A DNA stretch of 64,000 bases from Tetracentron sinense (GCA_015143295.1 CM026565.1:33240052-33304051), one strand, 5' to 3'; positions 48,980 to 61,489 are shown, counted from the stretch's first letter. Made by a program: numbers and translations. Notes: generated by a model not told the origin, from the sequence alone.

Positions 48980-49217
48980 AACAATAATTAGCTGCAATGG
49001 GGCTTTTGCAGCGGCAGCTACAAGAGGTCCCTTACATGGCCACGTAGGAAAACAGGGTTATAGCATAGCTTTATTTATTTCTTTAAAAGACGGTACTATC
49101 TTTTACCTATACTTCTACGAAATAAATGCAAAATCTAACCTATTATCATTATGTGGCAATGCAAGGGACCTTTGCAGCTGTTGGCTGCAAAAGGGCCCTT
49201 GCAATTGATTATTGTTC
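48980..49217. mobile_element. Mutator-type MITE in exon 1 of copy E
   Basis: 238 bp with imperfect inverted ends of about 55 bp (AACAATAATTAGCTGCAA at the left; the complement of the right end reads AACAATAATCAATTGCAA). Flanked by GAAATTCGAG on both sides (48970-48979, 49218-49227); genes B, C and G have this sequence once, or nearly so. The 9-10 bp duplication points to the Mutator superfamily. Confidence 0.88.
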
Positions 49218-49286
49218 GAAATTCGAGATTGGGACTCGGTGATTGTAAGGCCGAGTGTACGGTCAAATGTTATTGTGCTGCTTATG

Positions 49287-50740
49287 TTAAGATTTATTAA
49301 TCATTAGGGTTCAATCATCTAACCTTGGTTTTTAAAAGAAAAAAAATTAACTCTAAGGGTTAAATTTTTTTTTTCCAGAGTTAAAATTGGCAAATAAAGA
49401 GGCTTTTGTGTAGTGATCGAACTCCTTGAGTCCGGTTACAACTTGAGACTTGAGAGAATCACAAGTCATTTGCGTATGAACGGTAGGGGTGGGAGTTTAA
49501 AATGAGTCGGAGTTTGGCTTCCTCTTCCTTCCTATGGGGGCTCTTTTTTCATTACAATGGAAGTTCTGTAATTACGGTAGAAATCATGCTAAGAAACTGT
49601 CTCTCTCTTTTTTTCAAAATTTTGGAACTGCACCCAACTTTGCATTGAAATGGGGAGCTCCGTTAAACGTGTTAGAGCAGAACTCCAGCTCATATTTAAA
49701 CTCCTATTTTCATTACTAAAGAACGATATTTGACACCTTTACTAATGTATTGGGTAGTTGCGGCCTTGGGCTACAATGGATTTGTGTGCAGATTTTGAGT
49801 TTTTATTGTGGGTATAATATATCATTTATCAACTCCTACTAGTTAGAATTAGTAGATGGTGGTGGACTCATGTTAATCATATCACCAAATAATTAAAAAA
49901 TTCTTCTCACTTGAACCCAACACCCCCCTCAAATGAGGAGCACAAATCTCGCATTTAAGTTGAAGGGACAGGAGGGCAGATTTATGTTAAGGGAGCCCTT
50001 GTTGGGCACCCTCTCACACACCCAATGAGCTGCCAACACATCAAACCATGTAACACCCCTTCTCTTGAGCCAGTGATGGGGTGTGACCTATCTGTTGAGG
50101 AGGTTTGGGATCCAATCTCCTAGGTGATGAGTCCACAATAGCTCCAATCCCCAAACTAACCACTAATGATACGTAAGTAAATGATATTTATCTAAAGCAA
50201 AAAAAATTCCAAAAATGTGTTGAGACAAATACACATAAAAAATCTTCTCTATTTTTATTACAAGAATCATAATCCCACACATTTTCTTTTGTGTCAATGG
50301 CCCATTGGATGGTTGCAGCCTTGGGCTGCGACTACCATCAAAGCAATGGTGATGGGTTCAGTCAACAATGGTGAAGGGTTCGGTCAATGAGAGAGAGAAG
50401 TCCTAGGCACATTATAGGGCTTCCATTTGATCTCATTTCAATTTTGGATGTGCTTTCAGGTCCCAGGCCAGTTTAGCTCGTGAGAGTATACTTAGCATTC
50501 CTCTCTCTCTCTCTCTCACGCACATATGCACTCGCGCAAAGATATCAACTACCACACATCGGGAGCGAGAGTGGGAAGGCAGGACCAAAGATACTCGAAG
50601 GTTTGGAATACCTTCAAATATATGAACTATCAAAAAGTCTCCTTGAATACTTCATTTCTTTATAGGAAATACGTGAAATATGACTTGCAAATTGTAGAAT
50701 ATGTGATAAATAGATAAATGGTATCTGCTTGTCAGTGCAG
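49287..50740 (+). other. Intron 1 of copy E with repeat insertions
   Basis: From 49287 to about 49450 the text is the dispersed 'gttaagatttattaatcattagggttcaatca' repeat, which replaced the end of exon 1. From about 49470 the family intron 1 resumes (GGTAGTTGCGGCC near 49745, GGATGGTTGCAGCC near 50308). A segment at 50045-50205 ('taacaccccttctcttgagccagtgatggggtgtgacc') is not in the paralogues. Confidence 0.65.
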
Positions 50741-50829
50741 GAAAGTATTGGTGGATATGGTTTTGTATTGCAGTAGCACTTGCTCTATTTATACTTCTAT
50801 TGGGCTTCTTGTACTATTTATGGAGAAAA

Positions 50830-51329
50830 TGTTGAATATAGAAGCAGCGGAAATCCGAATAAAGAAACTTTTATTGATGCACTAACTGAAAAGTGTACAA
50901 CACTTAAAGGGACACTCAAGAAACACCAACACTCAAGAGATGCACTCACTCTTATCCTCATACAAGAACACACACTTACTAACACTAGACCTCACACACT
51001 TAGAAAAGCTTGTGTTTCTTCTATGCACAAACCAAATGACTCAACCATCTATTTATAGTGGGCATGTGAATGTTCTAGATTTCTAGAACATTCTCTCACC
51101 TCATTTCTTAGGAAGTATCTAGAGACTACTACCACTTCTTTTCCTAGAGATAGAGATAAGTTTAGGGAGAATTCTAGAGATGGAATATTCTAGAGAGATG
51201 AAGGGAGAACCTACGAAAGAATATTCTAGATAGTATTCTAGAGAGAGTAATCTAGAGAGAAGACTCTAGAGAAAGAGACACTTGGAAGGGAGAGAGAAAG
51301 TTCTAGAGAGTTGGTGGTGACTCTCAACA
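50830..51329. mobile_element. Solo LTR in the transmembrane exon of copy E
   Basis: 500 bp from TGTTGA to TCAACA with a 5-bp duplication GAAAA (50825-50829, 51330-51334). Removing the LTR and one GAAAA returns exon 2 to exactly 102 nt, as in all paralogues. Inside there is CTATTTATAG near 51050 as a possible promoter element, and a 51060-51320 stretch with many TCTAGA/CTAGAGA words. Only one LTR is present, with no primer site or internal part, so the element was lost by LTR-LTR recombination. Confidence 0.9.
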
Positions 51330-52869
51330 GAAAAGTCAGATTAGAAGGTAATCTCTCACAGTTAAAAAGAAAAAATTTAAAAGGGGGATTCTCAACAAGT
51401 TTAAATTTGTATGTATACTAAACAGGGGAGAAGGATGCAAGCAATGCCATGTTATTCTCTGAGCTAGAAAGTAATATAAAAACTTCTAAACTTACCGATG
51501 CAAATGAGCTTGACAAAGATGGGAAGGGTCGTGATCTAAAAGTGTTTAGTTTTGCTTGTATAATGGTTGCCACAAACAACTTCGCATATGAAAATAAGCT
51601 CGGAGAGGGTGGTTTTGGACCTGTTTACAAGGTAAACAAGACTTTTAAACCAACATTCTTTGAGAAATTAGTTTCTAATATTGAGAAACTACTCAAAAAT
51701 TGTCATTTCAGGGAAAATTACTCGCGGGGCGAGAAATTGCCGTGAAGAGACTTTCAAGAAGTTCAAGACAAGGTCTAGTGAGTTTAAAAATGAGATTATA
51801 GTCATTTCCAAACTCCAGCACATGAATCTCGTTAGGCTTTTAGGTTGTTGCATGCAAGGAGAAGAAAAGATGTTAATCTATGAGTTTATGCCCAACAAAA
51901 GCTTGAAATTCTTCCTATTTGGTTTGTAATATTTTCAACTTCACCTATTTCTTCAATTTTGCTAACTTTTTCAATGTTATCTATCTGTTACTAATTATAT
52001 TTACAAATATTACTGCAAGACAGATCCAAGTAGGAGGGAGCCTTTAGACTGGAAGAATAGTTTCAACATCATCGAAGGCATCGCTCAAGGACGTCTTTAC
52101 CTTCATAAATATTCTAGACTGAGAATAATTCATAGAGATTTGAAAGTCCGCAACATTTTACTGGATGATGGTATGAACCCAAAATTTTCAGATTTTGGCA
52201 TGGCTAGAACTTTTGGGCGAAAGGCATCTGAAGCTAATACAAATAGGATTGTTGGCACCTAGTAATTTAACAACACTGACTATATGTCTGTATACGTGTT
52301 TGCTCACTCACAAGCATGCCAATTCCCTTAAATACTGATAAAATCTACTTAATGATAAATTATAGTAGTTACAGGTCTCCTGAATATGCAATGGAGGGAA
52401 TTTTCTCTATGAAATATGATGTCTTCAGCTTCGGAGTCATATTGTTGGAGATTGTGAGCGGTCAAAAGAACAATAGTTTCTATGATCCTGTCACCATTAT
52501 AGGATATGTAAGTTACTGAAATAAATCTCAAACCATTTGAATTTGCATTAAACCTTGTAAAGTGAACTGAATTTTTCAGACATGGGAGCTATGGAAAAAA
52601 GGTACTAGCTTAGAGCTAATGGATTCGACGTTGGGTTCTTCATGTCCAAAATGCGAAGTGTTGAGATGCATTCATGTGAGCATATTGTGTGTGCAAGAAA
52701 ATGCAATGGATAGACCCAAATGCTTAGTAATCAAACAACACCTCTGCCTCTTCCAAAACAACCAGCATTTTCTACTGGAAGAAGTATTATTGAAGCAGAT
52801 TTATCTAAAGCCAAGTCAGAGAAATATTCTGTAAATCGATTAACAATTTCTGTGATGGAAGCCCGATAG

Positions 52870-55068
52870 AGCTATTGGTTTCCATGACCATATATCTCAT
52901 ATAGGTGATTATTTTCTTTATTTGTACCATATAAAATTTACATATTTATGGATATTGTGTGGTTGGGATTTTAAGGCCACATTTGGGTACTTGTTTGTGT
53001 TTTTTTTTTTTGATATAATCTTTCATGGGTGTCATCATTGTTGTTGCCTTATCCCAACCAGGGTTAAGAAAAACAATTTCGGACACCGTAACGGATAAGG
53101 CCGAAACCGTTCCGTAACATTATTTATTTTTTTCCCTAAAAATTCTTCGGTGAACCCCAAATAAGGAAGCATATCTGAATTGCTTCTTCTTTTTTCCATA
53201 CTGAAAATTCTTTGCAGATAAGGAAGCATATCTGAATTGCTTCTTTTTTTTTCCGTACTAAAAATTTTTCAGTGAACCCCAAATAAAATATTTGAGTTGA
53301 GAACTCACAAATCTAAGAGGAATGCTAGGTCTTCTTAAAAGTCTATCCACCATATTTCAATTTTAGCAATCAAATTATTGAATTATTTTGGTTTTTAGAA
53401 CCATGATTGGGCATTCTCCAAAGTTTATGATATTTAGGCCTAATATGATCCTTTACTTCACATTTATGACATGTAGGAATGAATTTCAGTGAAGAATGGT
53501 CATTCCCTTTAACAGGAGGGCATCTTTTAGCACTAGGCCCAATGTTCGAGGTGGATGGAGTTTATTTCTCATCTTCATCTAGTCTAGTAAGAGAAATCAC
53601 TAAGACAAAGTAAGCAAATATTTATAAGATTCGAACTATACTCAATCGGACTCAACACAACGGTCCTCAGTACTTACTCCTTCACGCCTCGAAAAACAAT
53701 CACAAACTCACAAGTCTCGCAATCTACCGCAATAACATGTTCTTCTCTTATCCACAACCACGATCTCTCGATTGATCTCCATCAATGAAGACTCCGGATT
53801 TCTCCGACCAAATTACTACGATCCTCCTCGGATTGATCTCCTTCGCAAAGGATCCAGATTACTCTGACCAATTATTCTTAACAAGAACGGGTTGACGATT
53901 GTTCTTTACAAGACAAACTATTAAACACTTTATTTTGACACTGGAATATGCCAATTCCAAGCATAGGTATATCATCATGTGCAAAATAAAAAGGGATGGT
54001 AGTGCTTTAAAAGGTGAATCCATGAGAAGTGTTATGATCTCTAGATGTTTAAAGCTTAAGCCTCATGCTCCTTACACTTTGAGGCTTAAGCGTTAAGGTT
54101 GAGCCTCACGATTTAGCGAAAGATGAATTTTGATTAATTGGTTTATCGAAATGCAGATAGTTTGAACACATCATAGTTTGAACACATCTCATACACTTAA
54201 GGTAGTGGAAAGGAAAACTTGTCGAATCCTCCCAACAAACCAAATTGGTTTTAAGTGTTAGCCCAGCAAGGTTTAATTCCCTCATCAAAATTTTATGGGT
54301 CTTAGAAACCCGAAGGCACTTTTTCACCCCATATTGCATTTGATTAAAGGCCAAGGAACATTAAAAAGGGAGGAAGACATCACATATTTGTAGCTTATCC
54401 AAGTATCCATTTTCCGAAAACTAATATGCATCAACAAATTTACATCATCAATGAAGATATCTTATAGATAGAAACAACAATTTGTCATCTAGAGGCAATT
54501 AAACACTAGTGACAAAGCTTGTGGTTGAGACCCGCATAAAGATAGATTATATTTACCATAACAAATAAGTATATATAACGAATAAGAGATTCAATTTAAT
54601 AAACGAATGGTATAAAAATGAAAAAATGGTGTTTTCATTACATGACTTCCACAAAAGCAGAACTCCACTTCAGCTGCCAAAACCGAAAAAGAGATTCTTT
54701 CTAGTGGACATGCATGTGCTCAATTCTAGAATTCAAGAAATCATAGGAAAAGGAAGCTTGCTTCGGAGATTAAACAGATGTAGATCTAGAGATATCGGTT
54801 CGGATCTAGATTTCTTCTGAGTTTTGTCTCGATCTCATTAGAAAGAAGATCTGAAATTTGAGTAAAAAAGCTAGGTTTCGGTTGAGACATTAACGAAAGA
54901 GAAAGAAAATAAATAAATAAATGAGAGGGTATCTGCATAGGGCGTGAAAGAAAGACAGCTACAGTTTAGGACCGACCACTTCCTTACATAATAGAAACCG
55001 CCCGAACTTTTAGCATTTTCCTTCTCGAAATCATCGGTCAATCCTATTCCTGCCAACTGATTATTGAG
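52870..55068. other. Intergenic between copies E and F, no gene seen
   Basis: 52870-52990 is the usual 3' flank. 53155-53240 holds a direct repeat (ATAAGGAAGCATATCTGAAT twice, 56 bp apart). 53580-53890 has 'gattgatctcc(a/t)tc' repeats and looks LTR-derived. 54040-54110 has repeated 'ttaagcctca/gaggcttaag' words. 54600-54850 is unassigned. From about 55005 the conserved promoter block of the family begins (ttttagcattttccttctcg). Confidence 0.45.
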
Positions 55069-55114
55069 TATAAAACACATCATGAGAGATCATCGAGGTT
55101 TACACTGTTCGCTA

Positions 55115-55930
55115 ATGGCTCCCAAGAAACTTTTCCTATTCATTTTCTTATGCATATCTTGAGATCTTATTCTGCTGTTGTAGAACCAGACACCATTACA
55201 CAAGGCCAGCAGTACCAGCACTTGGTTTCTGCGGCTGGGATCTTCAAATTAGGATTCTTCAGCCCCATAAATTCGAAGCAACGATACATAGGAATATGGT
55301 ACAATGAAGATCCATATGAGAATATAGTTTGGGTTGCCAACCGAGACACCCCCATCATTTACACCTACGGAGTTCTCACCATCGATGGTGATGGAAATTT
55401 GAAAATCGTACACGGGAACGAGACTCTTTGTTGTTTTGAATTCCAACCAAGCAACTACAATTGCAACTGCTACTTTAGAGGATACGGAAATTCTGCCCGG
55501 GACGAAACTATGTGTGAATTTAAAGACGGGGCATAGATGGTCACTTGTGTCATGGTTAAGCAGTGTGGTACCGGCTACCGGGGCTTTCACCCTCGGCGGG
55601 GACCCCAACGGTGCAACTCAATTGTTCATGTGTCAACGAGGGGACCTTTACTGGGCTAGTGGCGCATGGCGGCGCAGCGGGAGTTTCGACTTCTTGAACT
55701 TTCTCAGACCAAATGGAATACATTTCAGATGGGGATGAGGAGTACTTCACTTATGGCGTTAAGGATGGAAGTAATTCGATGTGGGTGATAGAATCACGGA
55801 TAAGGAGGGACGATTTATAAATTATATTGGAAGTTCCAATTTGTGTGATGGCTCTAGGTTGGATCAAGGGTGTTTTGGGGCAAAGCTGCCGGAGTGCAGG
55901 ACTAGTAAAGATGTGTTCAGCTTGAAATCT
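55115..55930 (+). pseudogene. Copy F: ectodomain-only fragment
   Basis: It begins with the family start (MAPKKLFLFIFLC) and a TATA-like motif at 55069. A 1-nt loss near 55157 puts TGA in the signal peptide. An extra T near 55428 (after HGNETL) shifts the frame again. About 85 nt are missing near 55487, where the [11 protein letters not shown] segment should be. Similarity to copy G is close (FNYIGSSNLCDG-like region and the CRTSKDVF stretch) but ends at about 55930, before the PAN-like region. No membrane or kinase exon follows before copy G. Probably left by a duplication or deletion whose other edge lies upstream of G. Confidence 0.9.
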
Positions 55931-56976
55931 AATTTGCCCCCATTTAGGATGATATTCACTCAGTCCAAAGGCTAATTGTGCAATCAACCAATCAATCTCC
56001 AGGACACAACAATTGTTGTTCGCCTCTTTTGTGTGCACTCACAATTTTGCGGGCAAAACTAAAATGACAATATAAAGGGCATTTGCAAGATGAGGAACCC
56101 CCCCCCCCCCCCCCAAGACTAAAAACCTTGTAAAATTTTTATGAAGCTGGGGATGTTTTTATATAGGTGCAATCACACTCTTCATAAAAGACATGTCTAA
56201 TAGAACACTAAAGGTTTCCAAGAGGTACAACCTACAGAGACATTAAGTTTCCAAATGGTGCCATAAAACCATTTTCTAAAAGACATACCTTCAAAAAAAT
56301 TTCATACACATTAAAAATATAGCATCAACTTTCTACAATCTCTGGACATGGAACAATTATTAATTAGGGGTGTTATTAGGTCTTGCTTGGGTTTGCATTT
56401 TTGTAATTTTTAAATAGGCTCCATGCTTTTCCCATCTCGAATTTGGCCTAATGACACCCCCAAATAATTATGCAACTTAAGAAAATTTGATTTGTTTATT
56501 GTGATGGTGACATTCATTTCACGACCATAATTCTCGTAGTATTTTAGACAAGATTCATAATAAAAACAATAACAAAGTCCTAAAGCCTTCAATTAAATAC
56601 AGTTAATCAAAATTTAAATAACTTGATTACAAGTTCTCTATTATTTTTTGCGTATATTTTTTTTTATATCCCTGACCGTGCATTTCATGGGGTGTTTGTT
56701 AGTATAGTGATATTATAGTTGACGTGGATCCAGTACCATTCGCAAAATAACAGTGATTAGTGGACCCCTGGATCCATTGCTTAATTTACCGTTGTGTCCT
56801 GTGATCCTTTTAACCCTAGTTAAGCTTAACTAAATTAAATTTAAGACTTTTTTCTTCTAAAAACCTAGGTTGGATTGTTTAAACCTAGGGGTGAGTAAAT
56901 CTTAACCATAGTTGGTGAGTATTAAAAAATGGGGTATGGACCAATGACGACCGCCATTTCGTTATATAATGAAAAC
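55931..56976. other. Intergenic between F and G
   Basis: Nothing recognisable as a gene. 17 C at 56098-56114. 56800-56930 has the dispersed foldback words ('taaccctagttaagctt', 'cttaaccatagttggtgag'). 56945-56976 is part of the promoter flank shared with copy F. Confidence 0.5.
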
Positions 56977-57388
56977 GGCATCGGATTCCTCTAGCAGATG
57001 CCCTAGTTTTACACTTGGGCAAGCCTCTTAAAGCCGACGAGCGCAAAGGTTTTTTAATAAGGGGGTGATAGAATGCATCTCCACGTTCCGTTGGACGGTA
57101 CACGCATACCTCCCCAACTCACCATGTGTCTTCTGCCCTTGGTTTTTAGAAGAAAAAAATATTATTTACTCAGTCGTGCGGTAAATTTTTTTAAAAATAT
57201 TTTTTCTAAGACCCAAGGACAGGTGGAAGAATCTTAAGGACGAGCGAATCTTAATCATAGTTAATAGGTGTCAAAGAAGACACGTGGCGAGCTAGGTAAT
57301 TGTGCATGTAATGCCCAACGGAATGTGAAGATGCATGCTATCACCCTTTTATTAAAACTTGGGCGGCTGTAAGAGGAATTCCGTTGCC
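56977..57388. mobile_element. Mutator-type MITE in the promoter of copy G
   Basis: 412 bp. Inverted ends GGCATCGGATTCCTCT / AGAGGAATTCCGTTGCC; flanked by AATGAAAAC (56968-56976) and AATGGAAAC (57389-57397), 8 of 9 matching. Copy F has the empty site (CATAATAGAAACCGCCC near 54988). It ends about 73 bp before the TATA-like motif of G. The centre (57110-57290) contains the 'ccatgtgtcttctgccc...gacacgtggcgag' foldback. Same family as 40545-41602. Confidence 0.82.
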
Positions 57389-57461
57389 AATGGAAACCGC
57401 AGGTACGTTTAGCATTTCCCTTCTCGAAATCACCGGTCAATCCTGCCGACCGATTATTGAG

Positions 57462-57468
57462 TATAAAC
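57462..57468 (+). promoter_or_regulatory. Putative TATA box of copy G
   Basis: TATAAAC, 47 nt before the start codon, in the conserved promoter block. Confidence 0.6.
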
Positions 57469-57508
57469 ATATCATGAGAGAGCAAGCTCAGCTCTACACT
57501 GTTCGCTA

Positions 57509-60500
57509 ATGGCTCCTAGGAAACTTTTCCTATTAATTTTCTTATGCATCAGCATGAGATCTTATTCTGCGGTTGTAGAACCAGACACCATTACACAAGG
57601 CCAACAGTTCATGGACTACCAGCACTTAGTTTCTGCAGGTGGGATCTTCAAATTAGGATTCTTCAGCCCCGAAAATTCGAAGCAACGGTACATAGGAATA
57701 TGGTACAGTGATGATCCAAAAGAGAATATAGTTTGGGTTGCCAACCGAAACACCCCCATCATCGACACCTACGGAGTTCTCACCATCGATGGTGATGGGA
57801 ATTTGAAAATTGTACACGGGAACGAGACTCTTGTTGTTTTGAATTCCAACCAAGCAACTACAAATGCAACTGCTACTTTAGAGGATACAGGAAATTTTAT
57901 AATGAGAGAAGTGAATTCCAAGCGGGTATTGTGGCAAAGCTTCGATTATCCTACAAACACCCTTCTCCCCGGGATGAAACTAGGTGTGAATTTAAAGACG
58001 GGGCACTTGTTTCATGGTTAAGCAGTGTGGTACCCGCCACCGGAGCCTTCATCCTCGGCGGGGACCCCAACGGTGCAACTCAATTGTTCATGTGGCAGCG
58101 AGGGGACCTTTACTGGACTAGTGGCGCATGGGGGCGAAACGGGAGTTTCGACTTCTTGAACTTTCTCACGGTGGATGAAAAATACCAAATGGAATACATT
58201 TCAGATGGGGATGAGAAGTACTTCACTTATGGTGGAAGTAATTCGATGTGGGTGATAGAACCAGCGGACAAGGAGGGACGATTTATAAATTATATTGGAA
58301 GTTCCAATTTGTGTGATGGCTATAGGTTGGATCAAGGGTGTTTTGGGGCGAAGCTGCCGGAGTGCAGGACTAGTAAAGATGTGTTCGAGCAAAAATTGGG
58401 TTTCATGCATGGTCTGATCTATAAGATGGACACAAATTCGAGCCTGGGACTCAGTGATTGTAAGGCCGAGTGCATGAGCGATTGTGATTGTGTTGCTTAT
58501 GCTTGTGATTCTACAAATGATACGGGATGCGATTTTTGGAGCCGTGGATCGAGTTTTAGAGAGTATACGAATGGGATTCCGATCTACCTTCTTCGTTCAG
58601 ACAAAGGTAAATATATATACCTACTTTATCAGCAATGAAAAATGAGTCGAACCAAAAAAATCTTCTCTGTTCTAGGAGTTTAAAAATGAGTCAGAGTTCG
58701 GTTTCTTCTTCCTTTCAATGGGAGCTCTTTTTTTCCATTACAATTGATAGCAGTTCTGTAATCAAGGGAGAAATCATGCTGTAAAAACTGTCACTCTCTT
58801 TTTCCTGTAATTACAAAACTGCACCAGCTAGGCAATGAAACGTGAGTCTGTCAAATGGGTTGAAGCATAACTCTGGTTCAAAATTAATTTACTGATGTTT
58901 GGGAGCCTATTGGGTAGTTGCAGCCTTGTGCTGCAATGGATTTGTGTTTTATTGTGGATAGATGACATCATTTATCAACTCTTACTAGTTAGAATTAGTG
59001 AATTAATAAATGATAGTGGATCTACTCTTAGTCATATTACGAGTCCGGATCCTATCCAATTGCGATTGGATTATAACAGTTCAATCGCACTCACATAATC
59101 CCATTTTACCACTAGTTAAGAACTTTTAGCCCTTTGGGTTAATTTTTTTTTCCCTGACAACAAAAGTTAGATTGTTAAACCCTAAGGGTTAGTGAATCTT
59201 AACCATAGTTAATGGGGGTTGTAAGATACACATGTTGACCTGTGGGTGTGATTGCACTTGGGGAGAGTTCAATCGTGACTAAATATGATCCCAACTCAAA
59301 AAATACTTTTTTTTTCAAAATGTAGGGGCACCTGCCCCTATTCCCATGGCTATACTCAAAAATATATTTTTTTTTTAAAGTTCAAAAAGTCTCCTTGAAT
59401 TCTTCATTTCTATGTTGAAAATACGCAAATTAACTTACAAATTATTGAATATGAAATAAATAGATTAATGGTATATGCTTGTTAGTGCAGGAAAGTATTG
59501 GTGGATATGGTTTTGCATTCCAGTAGCACTTGCTCTAGTTATACTCCTCTTGTTCTCCTTATACCATTTAAGGAGAAAATTCGGACTTGAAGGTAATCTC
59601 TCACAATAAAACATAACTAACAAAAGCGAAAAGGGGGATACTCATGATCCAAACATTGTTTATTGCCATGTGAGAAACATGTCTAATTTGTATGTATATG
59701 AAATAGGGGAGAAGGAAGCAAGCAATGCGAGGTTATTCTCTGAGATAGAAAGTAATACAACAATTGCCGATGCAAATGAGCTTGAAAAAGATGGGAAGGG
59801 TCATGATCTGAAAGTATTTAGTTTTGCTTCTATAATGGCTGCCACGAACAACTTCTCATCTGAAAATAAGATCGGAGAAGGTGGTTTTGGACCTGTTTAC
59901 AAGGTAAAGAAGATTCTTAAACCAAAATGCTTTGTGAAATTAGTTTCAAAATTTGAGAAAACACTCAAGAATTGCCATTTCAGGGAAAATTACTCGAGGG
60001 GCGAGAAATAGCGGTGAAGAGACTTTCAAGAAGTTCAAGACAAGGACTAGTGGAGTTCAAAAATGAGATTATTCTCATTTCCAAACTCCAACACATGAAT
60101 CTTGTTAGGCTTTTGGGTTGCTGCATGCAAGGAGAAGAAAAGATTCTAATCTATGAGTTTATGCCCAACAAAAGCTTGGATTTCTTCCTCTTCGGTTAGC
60201 AATATTTTTTTAACTTACATTTCTTCGGTTTAGCGATGCTTTCAACTTTATCTGTCTTTTACTAATTATATTTATAAGTATTACTACGATACTGATCCTA
60301 GTAGGAGGGAGATTTTAGATTGGAAGAAACGTTTCAACATCATCGAAGGGATTGCACAAGGACTTCTTTACCTTCATAAGTATTCTAGACTGAGAATAAT
60401 TCATAGAGATTTGAAAGCCAGCAACATTTTACTGGACGTTGACATGAACCCAAAAATTTCAGATTTTGGCATGGCTAAAATTTTTGGGCGAGATGCATCC

Positions 60501-61184
60501 GAAGCAAATACAAATAGGATTGTCGGCACCTAGTAAGTGAACAACACATACTATACATATCTGTACAAGTTTTTGTACACTCACAATCATGCATATTCCC
60601 TTAATACTGAGAAATTATTCTTAATGATTAAATGCAGTGGTTATATGTCTCCTGAATACGCAATGGAGGGAATTTTCTCAGTGAAATCTGATGTCTTTAG
60701 CTTCGGTGTCTTATTGTTGGAGATTGTGAGTGGCCGAAAGAACAGCAGTTTCTATGATCTTAATCGCCATCTCAACCTAATTGGATATGTAAGTTACTTA
60801 AATAAATCTCAAGACTTTTCATTTTGCATTAAGACCTTGACTGACATTATAAAGTAAACTGAAATTTTTCAGACATGGGAGCTGTGGAAAGAAGGTACTA
60901 GCTTAGAGCTAATGGATCCGACATTGGGTGCTTCATGTTGGGAACAGCAAGTGTTGAGATGTATTCATGTGGGCCTGTTGTGCGTGCAAGAAAGTCCAAT
61001 GGACAGACCCAACATGTCGGATGTTGCTTCTATGCTAATTAGTAATGAAACAATACCTCTGTCTCCTCCAAAACAACCAGCATTTTCCACTGGGAGAAGT
61101 ATTACTGAAGCAGATTTATCTAAACCCAAGTCAGGAAAAAATTCCATAAATGGACTAACAATTTCTAAGATGGAAGCCCGATAG
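57509..61184 (+). pseudogene. Copy G: nearly intact S-domain receptor kinase with two lesions
   Basis: Exons: 57509-58606, 59491-59592, 59707-59903, 59984-60194, 60295-60532 (expected edge), 60638-60788, 60873-61184. Lesion 1: 10 nt (tagatggtca in the paralogues) are missing between 58005 and 58006, so translation ends at TAA 58019-58021 after 170 residues, a secreted lectin domain. Lesion 2: the base pair before exon 5 is TG (60293-60294) where all other copies have AG. A TTTTAG at 60313-60318 could serve instead and would drop 24 nt in frame. All else is open: PAN-like Cys pattern, membrane exon, [21 protein letters not shown], and an NGLTISKMEAR end. It could be called a gene by automatic tools, but the deletion makes a full receptor impossible for this allele. 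Confidence 0.88.
59040..59290. mobile_element. MITE remnant in intron 1 of copy G
   Basis: Foldback with CCAATTGCGATTGGAT...GTTCAATCGCAC at the left and GAGAGTTCAATCGTGACT at the right, around 'gttagattgttaaaccctaagggttag'. It belongs to the family of 24616-24969. Edges are worn and no clean duplication was found. Confidence 0.6.
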
Positions 61185-61489
61185 AGCTATTGGTTTCCAG
61201 GAATATATCTCATACAGATGGTTTTTTTTTTCTTTATGGGTATCACATAAGAGATGTTTATGTATATTGTTCATGTTTACTCATACAGTTGGGATTTTAA
61301 AGCCACATTGGCTAATATGTTCGTGTTTTTCGTTGTGATAGAATCTTATAATCTTCTCAAATTAAAAGCAATCAAACCCGTTAAGAGGAAATGTTATTTT
61401 AGAAATACAATAAACCAAGCAGGATCACTTACTGCAATCTATATCATTTTATTTTATGTTATCGACATGGATTTGACAATAGAGCTGAG

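Larger units (their letters stand above)
48021..52869 (+). pseudogene. Copy E: heavily decayed S-domain receptor kinase
   Basis: It starts only 323 bp after the end of copy D. Exon 1 (48021 to about 49286) keeps the signal peptide (MAAKGIFQFIFL) but has a 1-nt gain near 48180, a loss near 48291, a 1-nt gain near 48554 and other changes; a MITE sits in the PAN-like region, and similarity ends before the exon does. Exon 2 (50741-51347) is split by a solo LTR. Exon 3 is 51426-51631 ([10 protein letters not shown] kept). Exon 4 (51712-51921) has lost one G near 51780. Exon 5 (52024-52261) is open. Exon 6 (52366-52507) lacks three codons. Exon 7 (52580-52869) lacks 19 nt near 52719. It cannot encode a receptor. 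Confidence 0.93.

Noticed and set aside
19943-61184. Interpreting the cluster as a self-incompatibility S-locus
   Set aside because: Related ectodomains are widespread in S-domain kinases; no SCR-like pollen ligand gene or SLG pair was seen, and the branch without EGF is not the SRK type.
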